Assembly (NCBI RefSeq): GCF_030409055.1
Contig: NZ_CP116619.1
Location: 3,511,628 to 3,575,627, forward strand
DNA: 64,000 nucleotides
Direction of reading: 5' to 3'
From: Trichocoleus desertorum NBK24
Lineage (GTDB): Bacteria; Cyanobacteriota; Cyanobacteriia; FACHB-46
Shown in pieces: positions 35,278-44,313 of this stretch; positions within the stretch are counted from its first letter, which is position 1; the number at the start of each line of letters is the position of its first letter. Made by a program: the position numbers and the translations under genes. The notes under the pieces are model-generated. The model ran no database searches. It saw only the letters and a list, made by a program, of their open reading frames with translations, and was not told the origin of the DNA.

Positions 35278-36249
35278 ATGCCTAATTTAGGAATTAACCT
35301 CTTAAAACTTTATGTGCCCTTGATTGGCTGGGTACTGCTGGGGCTAATTCTAGGCCAACGCCTCCCCCCTGCGATCGCCACTATTTTAGGCAAATTTCTC
35401 TTTTGGATTGGCGTCCCGATTAGTATCGTGGCATTTTTGCGGCAGGCTAGCTTGAGCGGCCCCATTTGGATTGCTCCCATTGCTGCCTGGGTCGCCATGC
35501 TTTTGGGGGTAGGGCTGGCTTGGTTGTGGTGGCAACATTACCATCTCCAAGACCCTCCACATCTCAATTGGGGTTTAGGATTGGCAGACAGGGCTTCTAG
35601 TGTCAGCCAACCTACCCAAGGCAGCTTTTTATTAGCGGCAATGGTAGGGAATACCGGATATTTAGGCTACCCAGTCATCCTGACTTTGGTTGGGTCAAAA
35701 TACTTTGCTTGGGCACTTTTCTATGATTTACTCGGAACCACTTTAGGCGCTTACGGGCTGGGTGTGGTGATGGCGGCTCACTACGGCATCGGCAGCAAGT
35801 CTTATCGATGGTTAGCTCAAGTTCTGATCAAAAACCCAGCGCTTTGGAGTTTAGGGCTGGGGTTAATGTTACGAACTGTGCCTTTGCCCCTAGCAGCAGA
35901 GCAAAGCCTTTATTTGGCTGCTTGGAGTAATGTAGCTTTGTCTTTAATTTTGATTGGAATGCGATTGAGCCAGGTGTCTTCTTGGCGCAGTCTTCGGCTC
36001 GCTTCCATCAGTATTGGCATCAAAATGCTGCTAGTGCCCTCGGTGCTCGGCTTGGGGTTGTGGCTGATTGGCATCCAAGGGCCAGCACAGATGGTAATTG
36101 TGCTGCAAATGGCGATGCCCCCTGCCTTTGCCACGCTCGTAATTGCCGAAGCCTATGACCTGGATCGAGATTTAGCCGTGACCGCTTTGGCAGTGGGTTC
36201 CACAGGTTTCTTATTTACTTTGCCTCTTTGGTTATGGCTGTTTCAGTAG
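35278..36249 (+). CDS. AEC-family transporter (auxin efflux carrier-like permease)
   Basis: A 323-residue membrane protein with about ten helices. It starts MPNLGINLLKLYVPLIGWVLLGLILGQRLPP, with the family glycine/proline pattern in helices 1 and 6 (VALSLILIGMRLSQ, MAMPPAFATLVIAEAY). Bacterial AEC proteins export or import small organic acids or amino acids; substrate is unknown here. The start ATG at 35278 has no strong ribosome-binding site. Monocistronic by context; the downstream gene is convergent. Confidence 0.88.
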   Translation: MPNLGINLLKLYVPLIGWVLLGLILGQRLPPAIATILGKFLFWIGVPISIVAFLRQASLSGPIWIAPIAAWVAMLLGVGLAWLWWQHYHLQDPPHLNWGLGLADRASSVSQPTQGSFLLAAMVGNTGYLGYPVILTLVGSKYFAWALFYDLLGTTLGAYGLGVVMAAHYGIGSKSYRWLAQVLIKNPALWSLGLGLMLRTVPLPLAAEQSLYLAAWSNVALSLILIGMRLSQVSSWRSLRLASISIGIKMLLVPSVLGLGLWLIGIQGPAQMVIVLQMAMPPAFATLVIAEAYDLDRDLAVTALAVGSTGFLFTLPLWLWLFQ

Positions 36250-36285
36250 CTTTATCTCTAGACTAGCCGAGACTCCATGCCTTTT

Positions 36286-36678
36286 TTAGCCAACCCAACT
36301 CACATCTTCCCCAGAACTATTGATTGCTGGCAGGGGTTTACTGATGAGGGCTTCTCGCCGTATATCTTTTGAGGTTCCTGGCTGAGGCGATCGCTCTCTA
36401 GGCACCTGATCTAGAGTCTTAGGTGGTTGTAATGAAGCTTGCCGCTCTGGCACAATCACTTTTTGCATCAGATACTCAATGGTTTGCTGCTTGACCCAGC
36501 CGCGCATGACCAAAATATCGCCAAAGCGCATTCCCGTTAGCCTTTGGTCATTTAAGGCCACATCAATTTGTCCAGGGGTGAGCAAGCCAGCTTCCACCAA
36601 ATACCCGCCTAACCGCTTCATGTGACTTGCGTGATCTGGCATTGCTTGCCTCTCCGAGCGATCGCTTCTGTTGGGCAT
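36286..36678 (-). CDS. Stand-alone GspE/MshE N-terminal-like domain protein
   Basis: The central stretch (RLGGYLVEAGLLTPGQIDVALNDQ, then RFGDILVMRGWVKQQTIEYLM) matches the repeated pattern of the N-terminal domain of type II secretion / type IV pilus ATPases. That domain type can bind c-di-GMP in some proteins (family knowledge; not shown here). There is no ATPase part: the C-terminal 50 residues are Pro/Arg/Ser-rich and apparently disordered. The frame extends upstream to 36708; the ATG at 36678 is chosen, with 36642 as an alternative. A diguanylate cyclase is encoded 6 kb away, which may be coincidence. Confidence 0.7.
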   Translation of the reverse strand: MPNRSDRSERQAMPDHASHMKRLGGYLVEAGLLTPGQIDVALNDQRLTGMRFGDILVMRGWVKQQTIEYLMQKVIVPERQASLQPPKTLDQVPRERSPQPGTSKDIRREALISKPLPAINSSGEDVSWVG

Positions 36679-36784
36679 TTGTTTGGCGTTGTGATCACAG
36701 TCTATCAAGCTGCTTTGGGGCTACTTCACAGTCCGAAATCTTAATTCCCGAAATTTACGGAGCCTATATCAACCTAAATTGATT

Positions 36785-37330
36785 CTAGATTGATTGAGAT
36801 TGAGCATTGGCGGGCGGCGCGATCGCCTGAGGCGCTACTAAATCCGCTGGGTTCATTTGCTCATACTTCTCAAAGGGCTGATGAATCCAGGGATTGTCGG
36901 GTAAGTAATCTACGTAATAGTCTGGGGTAATCACAGAACAAGCTTTATACCAAATCGCAGCCGTTCGGACTTCTTCCACATAAAAGCCATATTTGCGATC
37001 GAGCCAAGTTAAGGTGCGCTGTAGCGTGATCCCCGAGTCTACTAGGTCATCAACCAGCAGAATATGGCTGCCCAAGTTGGGTGTGGTCATGGTGAGGTCG
37101 CGGGAGAAGGTGATCGAGCCTCTGACTTGATTGTTCAACCCGCCATAAGAGGAAGTAGCCAAAATTGCTAAAGGTTGGTCATAGATCCGCGACAAAATAT
37201 CACCGACCCGCAAACCACCTTTAGCCAAGCAAATAATTTGATTGAACTGCCAGTTTGACTGGTAAATATTAGCGGCAAGCGCTTCAATTTTTTGATGGTA
37301 CTCAGCCCAAGAAACGTAAAGATCCACCAT
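36785..37330 (-). CDS. Phosphoribosyltransferase (type I PRTase, Gpt-like)
   Basis: Has the PRPP-binding loop ILLVDDLVDSGITL and an upstream flexible-loop region with SSYGG, as in hypoxanthine/xanthine-guanine phosphoribosyltransferases. It begins MVDLYVSWAEYHQKIEALA at the ATG at 37330, where homology-like sequence starts. An open frame continues 71 codons further upstream to 37543, but that stretch looks non-coding and Ser/Arg-rich. The 181-residue product would salvage a purine base with PRPP, or be a regulatory homologue; base specificity cannot be read. Confidence 0.87.
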   Translation of the reverse strand: MVDLYVSWAEYHQKIEALAANIYQSNWQFNQIICLAKGGLRVGDILSRIYDQPLAILATSSYGGLNNQVRGSITFSRDLTMTTPNLGSHILLVDDLVDSGITLQRTLTWLDRKYGFYVEEVRTAAIWYKACSVITPDYYVDYLPDNPWIHQPFEKYEQMNPADLVAPQAIAPPANAQSQSI

Positions 37331-37558
37331 GTTGCTTGAGGAAGAAATAGGAATAATACATCTGTGAACTGGCAAAGGCATCGCCACCTGCCCACCAGAG
37401 CTGTTAGGTTCCTCGTCGATTTGTGAGAGTAGAAACCTACGAGTTATCTGTAACCAGTTAAAGCCAAGAGAACGTGCTTTGTAGTATTTTGTAGTACAAT
37501 CGGTTCGGTTTAGAGATCTTGTTGCTACTGAAATGCATGGCAACTTCCCAACCTCAGT

Positions 37559-38047
37559 ATGCCAGAGTTAACCATGATTCGACCAACGACGCTAGATGAT
37601 ACCCCCGCTTTGCTGGCCCTAGCTGATGCAACCGGACTCTTTCCAGCAAGTGCCCTGGAGTTGTTGCGTCAGATGCTGGTCGATGCTTTAGAGGGAGACA
37701 GTGACGCGGAACAGTTTTGGATTACTGACGATAACAATGGGCCTGTCGGCGTTGCTTACTGCGAGCCAGAACGGATGACAGATAGAACTTGGAATCTTCA
37801 ATTGATCGCGATCCACCCTGATCTTCAGGGCCAAGGACGCGGGGTAAAACTGCTACGTTATGTCGAGCAGGCATTGAGGGAGCGTGATGGGCGCGTATTG
37901 CTGGTGGAAACCTCTGGGTTGCCCAGCTTCGATCGCACGCGGTCATTCTACAAAAAGTGCGGCTTCGAGGAGGAGGCACGCATTCGCGACTTCTATGCAG
38001 CAGGCGATGACAAAGTTGTGTTCCGTAAGGTGTTGAACGCACACTAA
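37559..38047 (+). CDS. GNAT N-acetyltransferase
   Basis: A 162-residue acetyl-CoA-dependent transferase. Motif A is clear (LIAIHPDLQGQGRGVKLLRYVEQ, with Q-G-Q-G-R-G for the pyrophosphate), and motif B ends with SFDRTRSFYKKCGFEEEARIRDFY. The wording resembles stand-alone single-domain GNATs annotated as ribosomal-alanine-type, but the substrate is unknown. Start ATG at 37559, with a second ATG at 37574 (MIRPTTLDD) equally possible. It is divergent from the phosphoribosyltransferase gene across a 230-base gap. Not closely similar to the other GNAT enzyme at 8.6 kb. Confidence 0.88.
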   Translation: MPELTMIRPTTLDDTPALLALADATGLFPASALELLRQMLVDALEGDSDAEQFWITDDNNGPVGVAYCEPERMTDRTWNLQLIAIHPDLQGQGRGVKLLRYVEQALRERDGRVLLVETSGLPSFDRTRSFYKKCGFEEEARIRDFYAAGDDKVVFRKVLNAH

Positions 38048-38131
38048 AACAAAGTCTAGAGTAGGGGATGGAGTGGGTCTTTGCTGCGGGCACTCTAACC
38101 TTAATCTTTCGTGAAGTCGCTTCCGGTTCGG

Positions 38132-39436
38132 ATGCAAAAGAAAAAGTTGGTTTTGTGGGTTTGTGGGGGCTGTATTGGCTTTGCTAGCTTGCCTGGGCTG
38201 TGGATCTTTGGCAGCAATTGGGTCGCTCACCAACAAGAACAGCGATCGCAGCAAGAATGGCAAGCGCTTACTGCCCAGTTTGCCCATCCAGGTGCCAACC
38301 AAACGGCCTTACAGCTAGAAGACTTAAGTGCGAGTTTGGGGATTAATTTGCTGGGGATTAAAAGCGATCGCCTTCCTCTGTCTCCAACAGAAACTAAGCA
38401 GGCTGAGTCGATTCATCAAGAACTACAAGCATTTTTAGAGCGGCAACTAGAAGATAATACCGATGCGATTGAGCCACTTCCTCAGCGCTTGCAGAACTAT
38501 CTGAAGGTGCATGCAACCCAGCTAGAGGCTATCCGTCAGCAAGGATTACAGGGTGAAACGCCACGTTGGGAGTCAGCCACGCCTTACCCTGATGTCACGC
38601 AAGTACGGCCTAACTTCGCGGGCTTCGTTAAGCTTCAGCGCCTGCTGGTTGCGGATGCCTTAGAGAAACATCGAATAGGCCAAACCGAAGCCGCGATCGC
38701 CAGTTTAGAAGCAAGCTGGAAGCTGAATCAAGCCTTGCGCGATCGCCCAGAATTGATGAGCCAAACTGTGGCTCTGATTGTGACCAAAACTCAAGCAGGC
38801 ACCCTCCGCAAAATGGATCGCCTACCCCCCATCTGGCAGCAACGCCTGATGGAGCACGACTATCGTCAATCTTTTCTAGCCGCACTGAACTGGGAAAGTT
38901 GGCTCGTGGCTGACGTGATTCGTAAAACTGATTTACAAACTCAGCCAGAATCCTTATCGGGGTTATCAAGATTTTGGTATTCGCTCCGCCAACCCTACTT
39001 ACGCTTGGCAGCTTTGGATGCAGCTAGCAAAATGCGACAAGCTTACCAATCCCTCCCCCAACAAAATGCCTGTGTCTTTGATGCTCCCACCTTCGATATG
39101 GACTTAGATACCTCATTAGCTAGCTGGAATGGCGAGCGAGGAGTCATCTTGTTTGGGTTTGCTCAACAGTGGCGAACGGCAGGCTTCTTGATGATCGATC
39201 TAGAACTAACCCAGAAAGTTCTAAAGACCAAAGCCGCGATCGCCAATCCCCAGCCAGAACTCATGAATGTGGCCCATCGGCCCTCTCTGGTTTGTCCCCA
39301 AGCTCGGTGGGTTTATCAAGCTTCTCAGGATCGCGGTTGGTCCCTCACCTTTAACCAGCCGCTAGAGCGACCCGTCCCCGAGGTGAAGGGGTTAGTTCTA
39401 CCGTTAACTTATCGTGCTAAAGCACAGAAACTCTAA
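38132..39436 (+). CDS. Hypothetical membrane-anchored protein, ~434 residues
   Basis: Not recognised. The ATG at 38132 gives a lysine-rich N-terminus and one hydrophobic helix (LVLWVCGGCIGFASLPGLWIFG), then about 400 mainly helical residues predicted outside the cytoplasm. The helical part has repeats of Leu/Gln/Glu-rich segments and a later stretch with IDLELTQKVLKTKAAI. A GTG start at 38111 is possible. No motif for an enzyme is visible. It precedes the sugar symporter gene on the same strand, 96 bases before its ATG, without evidence of a functional link. Confidence 0.7.
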   Translation: MQKKKLVLWVCGGCIGFASLPGLWIFGSNWVAHQQEQRSQQEWQALTAQFAHPGANQTALQLEDLSASLGINLLGIKSDRLPLSPTETKQAESIHQELQAFLERQLEDNTDAIEPLPQRLQNYLKVHATQLEAIRQQGLQGETPRWESATPYPDVTQVRPNFAGFVKLQRLLVADALEKHRIGQTEAAIASLEASWKLNQALRDRPELMSQTVALIVTKTQAGTLRKMDRLPPIWQQRLMEHDYRQSFLAALNWESWLVADVIRKTDLQTQPESLSGLSRFWYSLRQPYLRLAALDAASKMRQAYQSLPQQNACVFDAPTFDMDLDTSLASWNGERGVILFGFAQQWRTAGFLMIDLELTQKVLKTKAAIANPQPELMNVAHRPSLVCPQARWVYQASQDRGWSLTFNQPLERPVPEVKGLVLPLTYRAKAQKL

Positions 39437-39532
39437 GAGTTTCTGATAGTTTTGATAAACCCTTCGTGAGTGAGCAAAGACCTGGTCTCATTCCATACCA
39501 AGGGTTGCTCTTTTTTGCCTTTTCTAACTGCT

Positions 39533-41017
39533 ATGAACGACCCGTTCCCTACTGCTGACGCTGCCAACGTTTCAGAAGACAAGCTGAGTTTGAGTACTAA
39601 GCTGGCCTATGGCGCAGGAGATTTGGGGCCTGCAATCACAGCGAATTTGCTGGGCGTATTTTTGTTGTTCTTCTTTACTAGTGTGGCAGGGCTGGGGGCA
39701 GGGTTAGCTGCGAATATCCTGATGATTGGCAAGGTGTGGGATGCAGTCAACGACCCAGTCGTTGGAACATTGAGCGATCGCACGCAGAGTCGCTGGGGAC
39801 GGCGGCATCCTTGGATGATTTTTGGAGCCATACCCTTTGGTATTTTCTTTTTTTTGCAGTGGCTGGTGCCCCGCTTTAGCGATAACCCTGGAACCAATCA
39901 GTGGGGGCTGTTCTGGTATTATGTCGGCATCTCGGTTCTGTTCAACACGTTTTACACAGCCGTCAATCTACCGTATACCGCCTTAACGCCAGAGCTGACC
40001 CAGGACTACAACGAGCGCACCAACCTCAACAGTTTTCGCTTTGCCTTCTCCATTGGTGGCAGCATTCTCTCCTTGGTGCTAGCGCTCGCCGTCTTTAATA
40101 CAGTCAAGGCTGACTCCGCCCAGCAGTATCTTGTTCTTGCTGGGGTCTGCACCATCTTGTCAGTGTTGCCCATCTACTGGTGTGTTTGGGGTACCAGAAA
40201 ACGAGTGGCTGTCACTGAGCAGCAGCGCCAAGCGAGTAGTGATGGCACCGAACCTTTACCTTATTTGGAACAGCTACGCATTGTCTTTAGCAATCGCGCG
40301 TTTCTCTTTGTAGTTGGTATTTATCTTTGTTCTTGGATCGCGGTGCAAAATACAGTCGCGGTGATTCCTTATTTTGTCGTCAACTGGATGGGTCTGTCCC
40401 AAAACACTTTCACTCAGGTGGTGCTTGTTATTCAGATAACTGCCTTAATCATGCTGTTTGTTTGGAGTCGAGTGAGTGAGCGGCTGGGTAAAAAAGCGGT
40501 TTACTTCATGGGCATGAGCTTGTGGATCATCGCTGAAATTGCTTTATTTTTCCTTCAGCCAGGGCAAGTAGTGCTGATGTTTTTTCTGGCCTTTCTGGCG
40601 GGATTTGGCGTTTCGACGGCCTACCTGATTCCTTGGTCTATGATGCCCGACGTGATTGAACTAGACGAGCTACAAACTGGACAACGCCGTGAAGGAATTT
40701 TCTATGGCTTTATGGTGCTGCTCCAGAAAGTAGGACTCGCTTTCGGCTTATTTATGGTCGGCAAAGTTTTAGATGGAGCGGGGTTTATTGCGACGACTTC
40801 GGGCCAAGAGGCACCCCAGCAACCTGAATCTGCTTTATTGGCAATTCGCTACCTAGTGGGGCCGTTGCCCATCGCGTTTCTGCTTGTGGGATTAGGCTTG
40901 GCGTATTTTTATCCCATTACTCGCGAAGTTCATGCGGAAGTTCTCTTAAAGCTTAGAGAGCGCAAAGCGAACCAAGGTAAAAGTCCTCACTCCGATGCTC
41001 CTGAGTCAAGCCTTTAG
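39533..41017 (+). CDS. MFS transporter of the glycoside-pentoside-hexuronide (GPH) family
   Basis: A cation:sugar symporter-like permease with 12 membrane helices. The family opening is LSLSTKLAYGAGDLGPAITANLL, followed by the conserved DAVNDPVVGTLSDRTQSRWGRRHPW loop and the mid-protein FYGFMVLLQKVGLA. The MFS signature RWGRR matches melibiose-type carriers. The frame is open from 39470, but homology begins after the ATG at 39533 (494 residues). The stop codon TAG (41015-41017) overlaps the stop codon of the convergent histidine kinase. Substrate unknown. Confidence 0.9.
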   Translation: MNDPFPTADAANVSEDKLSLSTKLAYGAGDLGPAITANLLGVFLLFFFTSVAGLGAGLAANILMIGKVWDAVNDPVVGTLSDRTQSRWGRRHPWMIFGAIPFGIFFFLQWLVPRFSDNPGTNQWGLFWYYVGISVLFNTFYTAVNLPYTALTPELTQDYNERTNLNSFRFAFSIGGSILSLVLALAVFNTVKADSAQQYLVLAGVCTILSVLPIYWCVWGTRKRVAVTEQQRQASSDGTEPLPYLEQLRIVFSNRAFLFVVGIYLCSWIAVQNTVAVIPYFVVNWMGLSQNTFTQVVLVIQITALIMLFVWSRVSERLGKKAVYFMGMSLWIIAEIALFFLQPGQVVLMFFLAFLAGFGVSTAYLIPWSMMPDVIELDELQTGQRREGIFYGFMVLLQKVGLAFGLFMVGKVLDGAGFIATTSGQEAPQQPESALLAIRYLVGPLPIAFLLVGLGLAYFYPITREVHAEVLLKLRERKANQGKSPHSDAPESSL

Positions 41018-44000
41018 GTATCGCTGGAGGCTTCATAGCTGGGCTGAATCGGCAGGGTGAGCAAAAAGGTAGTCCATCCTGCTCCGCTCTCTACTCGAAT
41101 ATTGCCTTTTAGTCGCTCTGCCAGTCGTTGGACTAAAGCCAAACCCAAACCTGTGCCACCTTGCTTCCAGGGGTCAGCATTCGGCACTCGATAAAATTTT
41201 TCAAAGATCCGAGGCAGCTCGGCGGCAGGAATTTCTACTTGATTACGAAACGCCAAAGTGACGCTGGCTTTGTTTCCAAGTAGGGGATTGAGGGGCTGGT
41301 AGTCAACCTGGAGGACAATTTGGCCTTGGGGTGGGGTGTATTTGCAAGCGTTGTTGAGCAGTTCCGCAATGATCCGGTTGAGGCTGGCTCGATCTGACAC
41401 TAAGGGTGGAGGTTGTGACAAGAACTCTAAGCGCAGGATTTGTTGGTGCTGTTGCGATCGCGCCCGAAATGGTTCTAAGAGTTCGGGGAGCCAATCCTGC
41501 AAATTGAGTGACTCTACCAGAAACATGGGATAAGAAGCAGCTTCAAGCCGCTGTAAATCTAGCAGATCGTTGATCAGCTCCGCTTCACGGGTACATTCAG
41601 TCTGCAAAATCTGTAAGTAGCGTTCTTGCCGCTCTGGACTGGGCGCTATCCGTAGCATGTGAATCGCCATTTTCATGTTGGAGATGGGAGTCCGAAGCTC
41701 ATGAGACACGGTGCTGAGGAAGTCATCTTTGAGCCGATTCAGCATCTCCAGCTCTGCCACCTGAGTTTGAGCTTTTTGGTAAAGGCGGGCTTGGCGGATG
41801 GCGATCGCGCACTGGTTAGCCACTTGTTGCACTAAGCGAATTTCTAGCTCATTAAAGATTGAGCAATTGGAACGAAAAAGCCAGAGATCTCCGAGCACTC
41901 CTTGATCATCCAAGATCGGGCAAGCCAGGATGGTAGATTCATGCTGGATCTCTCGTACTGTAAAACCTGAATAGATAGAGAATTGTAAGTACTGACCTTG
42001 TAAAAGCCACTGGTAAACTTCTGGTCTATCAGCCATCTGAATGATGTGACCAACCCCTGAAGGGCCAGTGCTGTAATCATGACTGATGGTAGAAGCTGTG
42101 TGGTCAGCCTTGTAGAGTCCAGTGTCACAGCAGATCGTACCCAAGCCCTGAGCTAACTCCTTAACGGTTGTGCTCAAGATGTAGTCTTCATCCAAACTAT
42201 CGCGTACCTTATCGGTGATCCGCTTTAGCAGCGCTTCAAAATCTAGGGCTTGCTGTAGTTGCACCGTACGCTCTGCCACTTGCTGCTCTAGATCGGCATT
42301 TAAGCGTTGTACTTGCTCGTAAAGTTCCGATTGTTGAATCGCGATCGCTAGTTGAGTGACGAGTCTCTGGAGTGAGTCAATTTCAAACGTTTCCCAATGA
42401 CGCGATGCAGAGCATTGGTGAACACACAGCAAACCCCACAGTTGATCATTAGAAATGATGGGTACTAGCAGATTCGCTCGGATTTGAACGCGCTCTAGCA
42501 GTTCCAGATAGCAAGGCAGATAATTTGCTTGGTAAATATCATCAACCGCAGAAATCCGCCCCTGCTGATATTGGCTACTGTACTTTCGATCAAAACAGGG
42601 ATCTTGGAGTGCAACATCCAGCACGGATACACAATTCGATGCCACAGATTCCACAATGAACTGCCCAGATTGCCCAGGAATAATCTGATAAATGGCAGCC
42701 CGCTCAACTTGGAGCAGGTTCCGCACTTCAGTCACAGCGGTCTGGAGAATGTCATTGAGCTGGAGCGATCGCCGAATTCGCAAAGCAATATCAGCCAGTA
42801 AGCGATCGCGTTCCACCTGTTGCTGGATCTGTAGTTCTGCCCGCTTGCGTTCGGTAATATCCTTAAATGTGACAACCGCACCTTTCAAGACCCCTTGCTC
42901 GTGGATGGGCGTACTTGTGTATTCCACCGAAAACAGCGTGCCATCCTTGCGCCAAAACACATCTTCTAAGCCCTGCCGCACCACCCCATCCGCAAATACA
43001 GCATAGATTGGGCAGTCTGCTTCCAAATGAGGCGTTCCATCTGCCTTGGAGTGATGAATCATGGCATGCATGGGTTTTCCGATCAACTCCTCCGCTTCCC
43101 AACCCACCATCCTAGAAGCCGCTGGATTCACGAAAGTAACGCGGCCTTGAATATCTAAGCCGTAAATACCTTCCCCTGCCGAGTTTAGAATCAGCTGGTT
43201 TTGATGGCTGAGGTGTTCTAGCAACTCCTGCGATCGCTTTTGCTCGGTAATATCTGCAATCATCGCGATCGTGCCACTGACCTGTCCTTCAACGTTATAC
43301 AGCGGCCCGACAGACATGCTCAAATCAACCTGGGTATTATCCTGCCTTTGGCGATGCACCTGTAAACCCGTGAACGTCTTGCCCTGGCGTACATCTTGAT
43401 AGAGCTGTTCAAATTCGCCCTGTTTACCATCAGGCACAATGGGCAGGGGTTGCCCCACCACGGCTGCGTTTTCCCAGCCAAACAAAGCTTCGGCAGCAGC
43501 ATTCCATAGCTTCACATTACCCGCCTCATCCAGAGCCACAATAGCCAAGGGAGCAGCTTGGATCAACGCTTGCAAAACCTGATTCGTTTCCTGTAATACT
43601 GCCTCAATGCGTTGGCGCTGAGCAATCTCCGTCAGAAGCTGTTGCTCATGATTTTGCGTTTCTAAATTTACCTGTTGGCGGTATTGACGAAAAAATCGGC
43701 TCAGCCTTGGCGCTTCTTGCAGGAGTAGATCTAGATGTTTTTGCGCCCGTTGATCAAATTCATACGTAACTTCAGGATGCGTCTCTACCCAAACATGGCA
43801 CAACTTTATGTAAGCGAGAAGTGCGCTTAAATGGTTATAGTGGTAAGCCCCCAACACTCGACGCATCTCACTTTGGCAATCTTGGGAAAGATCCAAGTTT
43901 AGGAAGACGTAAATTGCCCCATTGAGAATACTTTCTTCCAGCAATGAGTTGGGTTCAGGCCATGTGATCAAAGGTACAGTTTGAGCCGCCAAAATATCAA

Positions 44001-44313
44001 GGTAAAATTTGATACTGGTTGCTTTAGGAGGCGGAGACTCTAATAACTTGACCACCTCAGAAGCTGACATTCCTAAGGGCCGCAAGGCGCAACTGTGGCA
44101 AATCATGCAGTAAGGAACGGCACAGTAGCGGGACAGGTAAGCTGCGAGCTTCTCTTTAAATAAAAGTGGTAAGGGATTGTTAAGATAAGCGAACAAAGTC
44201 TGTTGCCAGAGATTCTCTAAAATTTCTGGAGTTGGCTGAGCAGGAGCAAAGAAAGGTGGAAAAAAACCTAGCCGTCCTTCTATTTCTGCCTGGATTTGTT
44301 CGCTAGTTCGCAT
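41014..44313 (-). CDS. Hybrid-sensor histidine kinase: AhpD-like, PAS-PAS, CBCR-like GAF, GAF, HisKA-HATPase
   Basis: A 1099-residue soluble kinase. Order of domains: an N-terminal helical region with CxxC (C69/C72, plus C64 and C75) that resembles the AhpD/carboxymuconolactone decarboxylase fold; PAS at about 235-360; PAS with PAC at about 365-495; a GAF at about 505-665; coiled coil; a second GAF at about 690-845; then HisKA with the phospho-histidine H871 in TVSHELRTP and the ATPase with N box ELLNNACKYTP and G box GGTGLGLAL. The first GAF has DPCF (571-574) and a cysteine C601 followed by Tyr, both positions used for bilin attachment in DXCF cyanobacteriochromes. No response regulator gene lies adjacent. 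Confidence 0.9.
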   Translation of the reverse strand: MRTSEQIQAEIEGRLGFFPPFFAPAQPTPEILENLWQQTLFAYLNNPLPLLFKEKLAAYLSRYCAVPYCMICHSCALRPLGMSASEVVKLLESPPPKATSIKFYLDILAAQTVPLITWPEPNSLLEESILNGAIYVFLNLDLSQDCQSEMRRVLGAYHYNHLSALLAYIKLCHVWVETHPEVTYEFDQRAQKHLDLLLQEAPRLSRFFRQYRQQVNLETQNHEQQLLTEIAQRQRIEAVLQETNQVLQALIQAAPLAIVALDEAGNVKLWNAAAEALFGWENAAVVGQPLPIVPDGKQGEFEQLYQDVRQGKTFTGLQVHRQRQDNTQVDLSMSVGPLYNVEGQVSGTIAMIADITEQKRSQELLEHLSHQNQLILNSAGEGIYGLDIQGRVTFVNPAASRMVGWEAEELIGKPMHAMIHHSKADGTPHLEADCPIYAVFADGVVRQGLEDVFWRKDGTLFSVEYTSTPIHEQGVLKGAVVTFKDITERKRAELQIQQQVERDRLLADIALRIRRSLQLNDILQTAVTEVRNLLQVERAAIYQIIPGQSGQFIVESVASNCVSVLDVALQDPCFDRKYSSQYQQGRISAVDDIYQANYLPCYLELLERVQIRANLLVPIISNDQLWGLLCVHQCSASRHWETFEIDSLQRLVTQLAIAIQQSELYEQVQRLNADLEQQVAERTVQLQQALDFEALLKRITDKVRDSLDEDYILSTTVKELAQGLGTICCDTGLYKADHTASTISHDYSTGPSGVGHIIQMADRPEVYQWLLQGQYLQFSIYSGFTVREIQHESTILACPILDDQGVLGDLWLFRSNCSIFNELEIRLVQQVANQCAIAIRQARLYQKAQTQVAELEMLNRLKDDFLSTVSHELRTPISNMKMAIHMLRIAPSPERQERYLQILQTECTREAELINDLLDLQRLEAASYPMFLVESLNLQDWLPELLEPFRARSQQHQQILRLEFLSQPPPLVSDRASLNRIIAELLNNACKYTPPQGQIVLQVDYQPLNPLLGNKASVTLAFRNQVEIPAAELPRIFEKFYRVPNADPWKQGGTGLGLALVQRLAERLKGNIRVESGAGWTTFLLTLPIQPSYEASSDT

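Noticed and set aside
36785-37543. Longer start of the phosphoribosyltransferase gene at 37543
   Set aside because: The 71 extra codons look non-coding; family-like sequence begins at the ATG at 37330.
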